A DNA stretch of 64,000 nt from Tritonibacter horizontis (GTDB taxonomy: Bacteria; Pseudomonadota; Alphaproteobacteria; Rhodobacterales; Rhodobacteraceae): positions 1 through 64,000 of the forward strand of contig NZ_LPUY01000020.1 of assembly GCF_001518015.1 (NCBI RefSeq). The letters run 5' to 3'. Shown piece after piece: positions 56,153 through 64,000 of the stretch; within the stretch, counting starts at the first letter, position 1, and each line of letters starts with the position of its first letter. The translations under genes were made by a program, and so were the position numbers. The notes beneath the pieces are model-generated. The model searched no databases and was not told the DNA's origin. It worked only from the letters and a program-made list of their open reading frames with translations.

Positions 56153-57534
56153 ACCTGATCTCCTTCACCATCCACCCGCGACAATAAAAGCAGACCAAGG
56201 GCAAAGAGCGCAATCACTGGCGTCAGCCCAAGGCGCGCATTTCCTGTCAGTGTGGTCACCAGGCCAATCAGCGCGGGTGCGAGAAAGGCGGTTGCGCGAC
56301 CGGAAAGCCCATAAAGACCAAAGGCTTCGGTCGCGGTTTCCGGGCGGGTGTGACGCACCATCAGGGTGCGGCTGGTGGCCTGCAAGATCCCGCCGAAACC
56401 ACCGATCAAAACACCGCAGCCAAAGAAGATCTGGTCCGGCAGGCCAGATCCGTCAGCCAGGGCGATGCCAAAGAGCTCTGTCCGGGACATGTTGACGACG
56501 ACGAGGCAGACGAGGCTCAGCACCGCTATGGCGGCGCCGATCACAGGTTTTGGCCCAAACCGCCGGTCCGCCAGACCGCCGACCCAGGAAAACCCGGCGG
56601 CGGAAATCGCGGCAACAATGCCAAAGATGCCGATCTGGGTGATCGACCAATCCAGCACCAATCCGGCATAGACGCCGCCAAAACTGTAGAGCCCGTTCAG
56701 CGCGTCGCGGTAGAGCATCGAGGACACAAGATAGGCGGTCAGGCTCTTGCGCTGCTTCAACCCCTTCACGGAGGCGACCACCATCGACACGGCACGGCCG
56801 AGGCTGGCCTTGGCGCGGGAGGGCCCATGTGGGTCGCGCACCCAGCTGAAATAGGGGATCATAAAGACGATGAACCAAACCGCGACAAAGGGGCCGACCG
56901 CGCGGGTGCCCTGCTTGCTGTTGGCGTCCAGCCCCAGGATCGGGTCGATCCCGATCAATGTCTTGCCGCTGTCCTGTTCGACAAAAAGCAACAGCATAAT
57001 AAAGAGCGAGATCACACCGCCGAGATAGCCAAAGGCAAAGCCAGAGCCGGACACCTGGCCGATCTCGTCCTTGCTGCCCAATGTCGGCAGTTGCGCGTTG
57101 ATAAAGATCAGCGCAAATTCCGCCCCGATGAACCCGATCCCGAAACTGACAAGCATCCACCACATGTTGCTGCCGCCGGGATCCATGAACCACAGACCGG
57201 CGGAGCCGAGGACATAGGCCACCGAAAATCCGACAATCCATGGCATCTTGCGCCCGGCAATATCGGCCAGCGCCCCGATGAAAGGCGCACAGATACCGAT
57301 GATCAACCCGGTGATCGTGAGGCAGAGCGACCAGCTGAATTGGGCCTGCGCCCGCGCGGCCTCGTCCCCCAGGCCGGTCCCGAGGAAATACTGCGTCGCT
57401 GTCGCCGCGAAAAACGGTCCGAATACAAAGGTGACAAGCAGCGTGTGGTAAGGCTGGCTGGCCCAGTCGAAAAACCACCATCCCCAGACGCGTTTACGCA
57501 GGGACATCACCTGCGCCGCTGAACGTTCCGTCAT
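56149..57534 (-). CDS. MFS transporter, UMF1/Atg22-like
   Basis: 461 residues with about 12 membrane helices. The N-terminal WGWWFFDWASQPYHTLLVTFVFGPFF is the UMF1 (Atg22-related) family signature, and FGPKPVIGAAIAVL marks the second half. The substrate is unknown; yeast Atg22 exports amino acids from the vacuole. First gene of the MFS-mepA-phytase-like operon and divergent from yggT. Confidence 0.87.
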   Translation of the reverse strand: MTERSAAQVMSLRKRVWGWWFFDWASQPYHTLLVTFVFGPFFAATATQYFLGTGLGDEAARAQAQFSWSLCLTITGLIIGICAPFIGALADIAGRKMPWIVGFSVAYVLGSAGLWFMDPGGSNMWWMLVSFGIGFIGAEFALIFINAQLPTLGSKDEIGQVSGSGFAFGYLGGVISLFIMLLLFVEQDSGKTLIGIDPILGLDANSKQGTRAVGPFVAVWFIVFMIPYFSWVRDPHGPSRAKASLGRAVSMVVASVKGLKQRKSLTAYLVSSMLYRDALNGLYSFGGVYAGLVLDWSITQIGIFGIVAAISAAGFSWVGGLADRRFGPKPVIGAAIAVLSLVCLVVVNMSRTELFGIALADGSGLPDQIFFGCGVLIGGFGGILQATSRTLMVRHTRPETATEAFGLYGLSGRATAFLAPALIGLVTTLTGNARLGLTPVIALFALGLLLLSRVDGEGDQV

Positions 57535-57739
57535 CTTTGCCCCCGCAGTGCCCTGTTTGGCGCAAGGTATGGCAGGGCGCAGCCGGGGCTGGCAAGTCCG
57601 ACGTGGTCCGGCGGCGCAGGGGCCATCTGTTTCCCAGAAACCACCTGTTCACCCGGCGTCAACCAGGGCGCTGCGGAAGGGTTGCGAAATGCGCCGCCCC
57701 CGCCTACCTGTTACACGTTCGAAAAAGGAAGCTCTCAAG

Positions 57740-58027
57740 ATGCAGTCGCTGTTTCAAATCCTTATGCTGATCCTGGACGTGGTCTGGTTCTTCATCATTG
57801 CCCATGTGATCATGAGCTGGCTGATAAACTTTCAGGTTCTGAACCTGAACCAACAGTTCGTGTCGCAGATCTGGTATGGTCTCAACCGCATTCTTGAGCC
57901 GATCTATACTCCGGTGCGACGCATCATGCCCAATATGCAAGGCATCGACCTTGCACCGCTGGTGGTTCTGATCGCAGTCTATGCGCTGCGGATTATCCTG
58001 ATGAACAACGCCGCCGCATTCTACTGA
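57740..58027 (+). CDS. YggT family membrane protein
   Basis: 95 residues from ATG 57740, preceded by AAGGA. Two hydrophobic helices flank the conserved FRLI-like middle LNRILEPIYTPVRRIMPNMQGIDLAPLVVLI. YggT proteins are linked to cell division and turgor responses, but their mechanism is not settled. A GC-rich hairpin (GGGGGCCTTGCCCCCC near 58099) lies between it and recQ. Confidence 0.87.
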   Translation: MQSLFQILMLILDVVWFFIIAHVIMSWLINFQVLNLNQQFVSQIWYGLNRILEPIYTPVRRIMPNMQGIDLAPLVVLIAVYALRIILMNNAAAFY

Positions 58028-58177
58028 CCGAGCAGGACATCGGCGGCCGCGCCGACTGGTGGGTCCGCGCGCCTCTGCTGTCCTTGGGGGAATGTCTTCA
58101 GGGGGCCTTGCCCCCCGATTCGACCTGTGGGATTGTGCCGTCCATAGACTGAGCATCAAACCCACAGGCCTCCCCCT

Positions 58178-60217
58178 ATGAGCGACGCAATCCCCCTGTT
58201 GCGCGATATTTTCGGATTCGACGGGTTTCGCCCCGGACAGGAAGAGATCGTCGACGCCGTGACCGCCGGCGAAAACGTGTTGGCGATCATGCCAACGGGC
58301 GGCGGGAAATCCCTGTGTTTTCAACTGCCAGCGCTGCGCCGCACCGGGATTACCGTTGTCATATCACCGCTGATTGCACTGATGCGCGATCAGGTTCGGG
58401 CCTTGCAGGAAGCGGGCGTTTGTGCCGGCGCGCTGACCTCTGGAAATACCGAAGAAGAGACGGAAGCGGTCTGGGCTGCGATCGAGGCGGGCGAGCTGAA
58501 ACTGCTCTATATGGCGCCCGAGCGGCTGGCCGCAGGCAGTGCCATGGGGATGCTGAGGCGCATCGGCGTGTCGCTGATTGCCGTCGATGAGGCCCATTGC
58601 GTCAGCCAGTGGGGGCATGATTTTCGACCGGATTACCTGCGCATCGGCGAATTGCGTCGGGCGCTGGATGTGCCGCTGGCGGCGTTCACGGCCACTGCGG
58701 ATCAGGAAACCCGAGCCGAAATCGTTCAGAAACTGTTCGACGGCGAAGCGCCGCGGGCCTTTCTGCGGGGTTTTGACCGGCCCAATATTCACCTTGCGTT
58801 CGGCGCGAAGGACGGCCCGCGCAAGCAGATCCTCGACTTTGCCGAGGCGCGGCGGGGCCAGTCCGGCATCGTCTATTGTGGCACCCGCGCCAAGACCGAG
58901 GATATCGCCCGTGCCTTGTCGGCCTCCGGTCACGTGGCCTGTCATTATCACGGCGGCATGGAGGCGGAGGACCGTCGTATCGTGGAAACCCGCTTTGCCC
59001 GCGAAGATGGGCTGATCGTGGTGGCGACGGTGGCCTTTGGCATGGGGATCGACAAACCCGACATTCGCTGGGTCACCCATGCGGATTTGCCCAAGAGTAT
59101 CGAGGCCTATTACCAGGAGATCGGCCGTGCGGGACGGGATGGCGCCCCGGCCGAGACCATGACGTTGTTCGGGCCCGAAGATATTCGGCTGCGCCGCAAT
59201 CAGATTGATGAAGGCCTCGCCCCGGCAGAGCGGCGCGGTGCGGACCATGCCCGGCTGAATGCGCTTCTGGGTCTTGCCGAAGCGATGACCTGCCGCCGTC
59301 AGACCCTTTTGGGGTATTTTGGCGAAACCACCGAGCCATGCGGCAATTGCGATCTTTGCGATACACCGGTGGAAACATTCGATGGAACCATGGCAGTGCG
59401 CAAGGCGCTGTCGGCGATACTGCGGACCGATGAAACCTATGGCGCCGGGCATCTGATTGACATTCTGGTTGGCAATTCCACCGACAGGATGCGTCAGAAA
59501 GGCCATGAAAGCCTGTCAGTTTTTGGCTGCGGCAAGGAGCATTCCAAGGCGCAATGGCAGGCGATTTTTCGACAGATGATGGGCCGCGACCTGGTCCGAC
59601 CTGACCCGGAGCGCCACGGTGCGCTCAGGATGACCGAACCTGCCTTGCCGATCCTCAGGGGTGAGGCCGAGATTACCCTGCGCCTGGATACGATCAAGTC
59701 GGCGCCGCGCCGCCCGGCGGTCAAGGCGCTGGTTTCAGAGGAAGATGCGCCGCTGCTGTCGGCGCTGAAGGCCAAGCGGCGCGGGCTGGCGGAGGCGCAG
59801 AAGGTCCCGGCCTATGTGATCTTTCCCGACCGCACCCTGATCGAGATGGCGGAACGGCGTCCGCAGAGCCTTGATGAGATCGCCCGGATCAGCGGGGTCG
59901 GTGCCAAGAAACTGGACCGTTACGGCGATGATTTTCTCAGTGTCATCACCGGTGAAGCCGAGGCGCTGCACCCGGCGCGCCGAAAACTTGCTGGGCGGGC
60001 ACAGGGGTCGATTTACGACGCGCTATTGGAGGCGCAGGCCCGATTGCAACGTGGCAGTTGCGGTACGGAAAAGCCACTGACCTGTTCGGCGTCAACACTG
60101 GCAAAGGTCGCCCAGATGCGCAGCGACGACGCGAGTGGTCTGGAGCGGCTGCTGGGGGAGCGCCGCGCGGAACGTTTCGCCACGGCGTTTCTGGACGTCC
60201 TGCGCGGCGCAGGCTAA
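58178..60217 (+). CDS. recQ: ATP-dependent DNA helicase RecQ
   Basis: 679 residues. Helicase core with Walker A PTGGGKS (40-45), DEAH box VDEAHCVSQWGHDFRPDY and the late motif YYQEIGRAGRDG; RQC zinc-binding cysteines are in MTCRRQTLLGYFGE ... PCGNCDLC; the HRDC domain (FPDRTLIEMAERRPQSLDEIARISGVG) precedes a short variable tail. It unwinds DNA 3'-5' in the RecF recombination route. Confidence 0.96.
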   Translation: MSDAIPLLRDIFGFDGFRPGQEEIVDAVTAGENVLAIMPTGGGKSLCFQLPALRRTGITVVISPLIALMRDQVRALQEAGVCAGALTSGNTEEETEAVWAAIEAGELKLLYMAPERLAAGSAMGMLRRIGVSLIAVDEAHCVSQWGHDFRPDYLRIGELRRALDVPLAAFTATADQETRAEIVQKLFDGEAPRAFLRGFDRPNIHLAFGAKDGPRKQILDFAEARRGQSGIVYCGTRAKTEDIARALSASGHVACHYHGGMEAEDRRIVETRFAREDGLIVVATVAFGMGIDKPDIRWVTHADLPKSIEAYYQEIGRAGRDGAPAETMTLFGPEDIRLRRNQIDEGLAPAERRGADHARLNALLGLAEAMTCRRQTLLGYFGETTEPCGNCDLCDTPVETFDGTMAVRKALSAILRTDETYGAGHLIDILVGNSTDRMRQKGHESLSVFGCGKEHSKAQWQAIFRQMMGRDLVRPDPERHGALRMTEPALPILRGEAEITLRLDTIKSAPRRPAVKALVSEEDAPLLSALKAKRRGLAEAQKVPAYVIFPDRTLIEMAERRPQSLDEIARISGVGAKKLDRYGDDFLSVITGEAEALHPARRKLAGRAQGSIYDALLEAQARLQRGSCGTEKPLTCSASTLAKVAQMRSDDASGLERLLGERRAERFATAFLDVLRGAG

Positions 60218-60247
60218 GTCCGTTCCCAGAACACACGGAGGCAGAAC

Positions 60248-61012
60248 ATGCTGGTAGTCGTATCCCCTGCAAAGAAGCTCGACTGGACGGAACGCGATCT
60301 CGAAATGACCTTTCCTGAGATGCAACGCGATGCCATTGCGCTGGCTGCCGAGGCGCGCAGGCTCTCGGTTCCGGATCTCATGAAGCTGATGCATATCAGC
60401 GAAGATCTGGCGAGATTGACCTACGACCGGTTCCGTGACTTTCAGGATGATCCCAGCCCTGAGGAGCTGCGTCCTGCTGCGCTGGCTTTTGCGGGTGACA
60501 CCTATCAGGGGCTTGATGCGGCGTCGCTGGACGCGGAAGAGATGGCCTGGGCACAGGACCATTTCCGAATTTTGTCCGGTCTTTACGGTCTGTTGCGGCC
60601 CTGCGATGCGATCCAACCCTATCGGCTGGAAATGGGATCGCGCCTGAAGACCGCGAAAGGGAAGACCCTGTATGACTACTGGGGCGGCACCATTGCCGAG
60701 GCGTTGAACGCGCAGGTGGCGGACCTGGGCAGCGATCTGTTGGTGAATTGCGCCAGCCAGGAATACTTTGGTGCCGTCGATCTGACCCGGTTGCAGCCGC
60801 GCGTTGTCACTCCGACCTTTCTTGAAGACAAACCGGGTGGGCCGAAAGTGGTGAGTTTCTACGCAAAGAAGGCACGCGGTGCGATGGCGCGGTTCATCAT
60901 CCAGAACCGCATCACAGAAGCGGCATCCTTGCAGGATTTCGAAACTGGCGGTTATCGCTACCAGGCCGAGCTGTCGCAGGCCGACAAGCCGGTGTTCCTG
61001 CGCGAAAGCTGA
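60248..61012 (+). CDS. yaaA: Peroxide stress protein YaaA (DUF328)
   Basis: 254 residues, full length. Family landmarks: MLVVVSPAKKLDW at the start, FAGDTYQGLDA, LYGLLRPCDAIQPYRLEMG and NCASQEYF. YaaA lowers free iron and DNA damage under hydrogen peroxide in E. coli. ACGGAGG lies close upstream of the ATG. The 3' end is ten bases from that of the convergent kinase gene. Confidence 0.94.
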   Translation: MLVVVSPAKKLDWTERDLEMTFPEMQRDAIALAAEARRLSVPDLMKLMHISEDLARLTYDRFRDFQDDPSPEELRPAALAFAGDTYQGLDAASLDAEEMAWAQDHFRILSGLYGLLRPCDAIQPYRLEMGSRLKTAKGKTLYDYWGGTIAEALNAQVADLGSDLLVNCASQEYFGAVDLTRLQPRVVTPTFLEDKPGGPKVVSFYAKKARGAMARFIIQNRITEAASLQDFETGGYRYQAELSQADKPVFLRES

Positions 61013-61022
61013 GGCAACCGGA

Positions 61023-63278
61023 TCAGCCGGTGGCGCGCATCGCGCTGTCGTCTGCCTCTGTGGTGACAAGCGGCGCGACCCCGGCGGGCAGGTTTTTCAT
61101 GATCCGTTCGTGGATCAGAACCTTGCGCAAGGGTTTTGTCAGGTAGTCATCCAGCCCCGCGGCCAGGATCCCCTCGGAATCGCCATCCATTGCATGCGCA
61201 GTCAGCGCCACGATCTGCACATGGTGGTGGGTGGCTTTTTCGAGCTCGCGGATGGCTTGCGTGGCCTCCTTGCCATCCATTTTTGGCATGGAAATATCCA
61301 TGAAGATAAGATCTGGTTTGAAGCTCTGGTAAAGATCAACGGCCTCTAAGCCATTGTTCGCAAATTTCAATTCTATATCGAGATCTTTTACCATCTTGCG
61401 GAAAACCAGCTGGTTTGTCCGGTTGTCCTCTGCGGCGAGGATCCGCATGCGTGGCAGTTCAGAGCGGGCCGGGCTGGACAGGGTGGCTGCAGGCGTCGTT
61501 GCGGGATCGCTGCCCTGATCCGAACTCGCTGCGCCAGCCGCACGACGTCTTTCAAGCGCGCTGAGACCGGACAGGGCGTTGAACAGCGCGCCACGCGGCA
61601 GCGGTTTCTGCAGAACATCCGCAAAAATCTCCAGGATCGACGCATCGCGCAGATCCGCAGGATCGGACGAGAGCAAAATCACCGGAACATCCGGCCAGGA
61701 GTGGCGCAGGCTTCGCGCCAGTTTCAGACCATCCATGCCAGGCAGGTTGCGATCTGTGATGACCAGGTCGATGTCGTCCGACATCTTTTCCAGCGCCTCC
61801 GCACCAGTTGAAACCGGGAACACCTGAAGCCCAAGGCGCTGCAACTGACGGTTCAGGATTTCGCGGTTGATTTCCATATCGTCGACGATCAGCACGGTTT
61901 GCAGGTCTTCCGGCATTTCGGGCGCCTTGATCTGGCTGCCGTCCGCCACCGCCAAAGGCAGCTGGAAGCCAAAGCAGGAGCCGACGCCGAATTCGCTTTC
62001 GACCCAGATTTCCCCGTCCATCAACTTGATCAACCGCTCCGTGATCGCGAGGCCAAGCCCGGTGCCCTCGAACTGCCGGTTGGTTTCGTCTTCGACTTGA
62101 TTGAATTCGCCAAAGACATGCTGGATCTTTTCCTCGGGGATACCGATGCCGGTGTCCTCGATCGAGATATGCAGCATTACGGTATTGTCTTCGGGCTGCG
62201 GAACGCCGGTGACCCGTGCGGTCACATGGCCCTTGTTGGTGAACTTGACGGCGTTGCCGATCAGGTTGGTCAGGATCTGCCGGATGCGTCCAGGGTCGCC
62301 AATGAAATTGGTCGGCATGAACAGGTCGTAGTCCACCAGCAAACTCAGCCCTTTATCGCGGGCGTTGGCTTGCAGCAGCATGACCACTTCATGCATGCAG
62401 GCTTCCAGATCAAAGGGTTCCGGATGCAGGACCAGTTTTTCCGCCTCGATCTTGGAATAGTCGAGCACGTCATTGATGATCACCAGCAGCGCCTCGCCCG
62501 AGTTCTTGATCGTGTGGGCGTAAAGGCGCTGTTCCTCGGTCAGGTTGGTGTCATTCAACAGTTCCGCCATGCCGACAACCCCATTCATCGGGGTGCGGAT
62601 CTCATGGCTCATATTGGCGAGGAAAGCGGATTTGGCGCGATTGGCGGCTTCAGCGCGTTCGCGGGCGGCGCGCAGCTCTTCTTCGTAGTGGACGGTCGCG
62701 GTAATATCGAGCGCCAGGCTGACGATATCGCCGTCATGGCCGCGCTGGTCGATAAGTTTAAGGTAACGGTCATTCCACAGGCGGATGACCGTGGGTTCTG
62801 GCGCCGATGACATCCAGCGTTCGGTCATGGTCGCGCGCCAGGCATCCGCGGTCAGTTCTTCGGTGTCGATCAGCCCCTCGTCGGTGAGAATCTGCAGAAT
62901 CCGCACATAGGACACCCCCGGAGAGACCTCCTCCACGCCTTCAAAGATGTTGAGATAGGCCGTATTGGCGCCGATCAGCTTGCTGTTGTTGTCAAAGAAG
63001 GCGAATCCGTCCTGAAAAGCCTGGATCGAGTGCCACAGGCGACGCTCCGCCAGCTCCACCTTTTCATTCGCGGTATTGAGATCGCTTTTTACTTTTTCAT
63101 TCTCATCGCGAAAGGTGGCAATTTCGGCCTGGGTGGCGCCAATGCGTTTGGTCAAGGCAAGCGCATGCCTGCCAAGTTTGCGGTTTGCATCCGTCAGCTC
63201 AGCCTGTTTCAGCTCCAGCAGTCGCTCCGCCGCAAGTCGGGCTCTTCGCTCCTGTGCCAGTTTCTCAGCAAGCGACAT
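61023..63278 (-). CDS. Cytosolic hybrid histidine kinase with two receiver domains
   Basis: 751 residues without membrane segments. An N-terminal coiled-coil (about 1-80) is followed by a PAS-like domain ([24 protein letters not shown]), HisKA with His225 ([10 protein letters not shown]), a HATPase domain ([24 protein letters not shown]), receiver 1 ([14 protein letters not shown], Asp in [12 protein letters not shown]) and receiver 2 ([12 protein letters not shown], Asp in [11 protein letters not shown]). It probably feeds a phosphorelay through a separate HPt protein. The signal must be cytoplasmic or delivered by a partner via the coiled-coil. Confidence 0.94.
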   Translation of the reverse strand: MSLAEKLAQERRARLAAERLLELKQAELTDANRKLGRHALALTKRIGATQAEIATFRDENEKVKSDLNTANEKVELAERRLWHSIQAFQDGFAFFDNNSKLIGANTAYLNIFEGVEEVSPGVSYVRILQILTDEGLIDTEELTADAWRATMTERWMSSAPEPTVIRLWNDRYLKLIDQRGHDGDIVSLALDITATVHYEEELRAARERAEAANRAKSAFLANMSHEIRTPMNGVVGMAELLNDTNLTEEQRLYAHTIKNSGEALLVIINDVLDYSKIEAEKLVLHPEPFDLEACMHEVVMLLQANARDKGLSLLVDYDLFMPTNFIGDPGRIRQILTNLIGNAVKFTNKGHVTARVTGVPQPEDNTVMLHISIEDTGIGIPEEKIQHVFGEFNQVEDETNRQFEGTGLGLAITERLIKLMDGEIWVESEFGVGSCFGFQLPLAVADGSQIKAPEMPEDLQTVLIVDDMEINREILNRQLQRLGLQVFPVSTGAEALEKMSDDIDLVITDRNLPGMDGLKLARSLRHSWPDVPVILLSSDPADLRDASILEIFADVLQKPLPRGALFNALSGLSALERRRAAGAASSDQGSDPATTPAATLSSPARSELPRMRILAAEDNRTNQLVFRKMVKDLDIELKFANNGLEAVDLYQSFKPDLIFMDISMPKMDGKEATQAIRELEKATHHHVQIVALTAHAMDGDSEGILAAGLDDYLTKPLRKVLIHERIMKNLPAGVAPLVTTEADDSAMRATG

Positions 63279-63430
63279 CTACGCCAACTCCAGTCATTTT
63301 CCTCGTCCACACCTGTCGGGCCACCTTCGCAGGCAATTCTTAATTTGGCTTTAGCGATGCGGTTATGGTGCAGGTTCTTGCTATGGTGCCGAGCGCATGC
63401 CAGCCTCCGGATTGCGACAGGGGGGATTCC

Positions 63431-64000
63431 ATGCGGCACCTATTGATTTCACTGACTTTTCTTTTTTCTGTTAATTTTGCGACGATGCTCTCTGCGCAGA
63501 CCGCAGAGACCGGCGCGACGTCCCCCTTGCCGGAGGCCCGGTTTGTCACCCAGCCGGACACCGATCATTTCGGGGCGGACCTTCAGGCCCTGTTTGAGAC
63601 AACACTTCCAGCGTGCCAGCGGGCTTGTTTGAGCCAGTCGGCCTGTGTCGGGTTTGTCTACAATCTGAAATCGGCAGCCTGTTTTCCCAAATCCGAATTG
63701 CGCGACGCCTCTCCCTTTGTCGGGGCGTTGACAGTGCGAAAGCTGCCAGTCGAGGCCGACCTTGTGGCAAGGGCGCGTGAGCGGGCAGAGCGGCTGGAGG
63801 GTCTGGGCCAGAGCGACCTTGACGCCGCGCGTGATCTCGCCGGGGACATCGGCACGCGGTATCCGCTCAGCGGGGCGGATCTGCAGGGGCTGGTCGATGG
63901 GGCGCGGCAAGCCTTTGCCAGCAACAATGCCCCCCTGGCTGCGCGCTGGATGGGCGAAGCGGTCGCCTTGAGCGATGCGGCAGATCTTTGGGTGGATTAT
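63431..64000 (+). CDS. N-terminal part of a secreted PAN-domain protein, probably alpha-2-macroglobulin family
   Basis: Open to the end of the window (190 codons). A signal peptide (MRHLLISLTFLFSVNFATMLSAQ) is followed by a PAN/Apple-like motif: GADLQALFETTLPACQRACL, CVGFVYN and ACFPKSE with paired Cys. Large alphaproteobacterial alpha-2-macroglobulins often start with such a PAN domain, but the diagnostic thioester region would lie beyond this window. Divergent from the hybrid kinase gene. Confidence 0.65.
   Translation, partial: MRHLLISLTFLFSVNFATMLSAQTAETGATSPLPEARFVTQPDTDHFGADLQALFETTLPACQRACLSQSACVGFVYNLKSAACFPKSELRDASPFVGALTVRKLPVEADLVARARERAERLEGLGQSDLDAARDLAGDIGTRYPLSGADLQGLVDGARQAFASNNAPLAARWMGEAVALSDAADLWVDY

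Overview
The window looks like a chromosomal segment of a marine-type alphaproteobacterium, most likely Rhodobacteraceae (Roseobacter group). This rests on high-GC coding sequence, the run coaBC-side ubiB/ubiE, mutM, enoyl-CoA hydratase, rpsT, dnaA, dnaN, recF, gyrB, and the general style of the proteins. I had no database access, so the assignment comes from recognition of gene order and protein families.

Layout. 1-13,666 is a core replication/repair block: ubiB and ubiE (minus strand), then mutM, enoyl-CoA hydratase, rpsT, dnaA, dnaN, recF and gyrB (plus strand). A LysE exporter and a divergent TetR/quinone-reductase pair with a three-site operator lie between recF and gyrB. 13,673-29,127 is a 15,455-bp mobile island inserted six bases after the gyrB stop codon. 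29,155 onward is core/metabolic sequence again: LysR/VOC pair, trhO, pncA - hybrid sensor kinase - pncB (NAD salvage), an oligopeptide-type ABC operon with aldehyde dehydrogenase, acetyltransferase and an oppositely oriented histone-deacetylase-type amidohydrolase, panB-panC, glpK, a minus-strand run of small-molecule enzymes (FAD monooxygenase, Idi, cytochrome c, NylC-like hydrolase, SDR, ArfB), a queuosine-precursor transporter, an envelope group (phytase-esterase-like protein, MepA, MFS), then yggT, recQ, yaaA, a second hybrid kinase, and the start of a PAN-domain protein that runs off the end.

The island is the main result. It has Tn7/Tn5053-type ends: 12-bp perfect terminal inverted repeats starting TGTA and ending TACA, repeated ~15-bp sites just inside both ends (two on the left, three on the right), and a perfect 5-bp target duplication (CCTTG). 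It carries a TniQ/TnsD-like target-selection protein with several DNA-binding modules, but no DDE transposase or AAA+ partner. The hsdM-type gene and tniQ meet head-to-head at about 17,599 with both 5' ends missing, so a deletion there probably removed the transposase operon. The cargo is defence-like: a decayed HsdM-HsdR fusion, a 1,969-residue transglutaminase-like/DUF4011/SF1 helicase/nuclease/DUF3320 protein, an AbiEi-like-Fic fusion preceded by four tandem 24-bp repeats, and a VapB45-like DUF433 protein. A 522-bp IS256-family deletion derivative with its own 8-bp duplication sits inside. The insertion point suggests that the 3' end of gyrB is the attachment site, and the original gyrB terminator can be recognised displaced to the far side of the element.

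Other points of interest are a cluster of six GANTC sites upstream of dnaA, an 18-codon ORF with a fully complementary Shine-Dalgarno and its own terminator near 53.4 kb, and a possible acetylated-amine uptake cluster around 36-44.6 kb.
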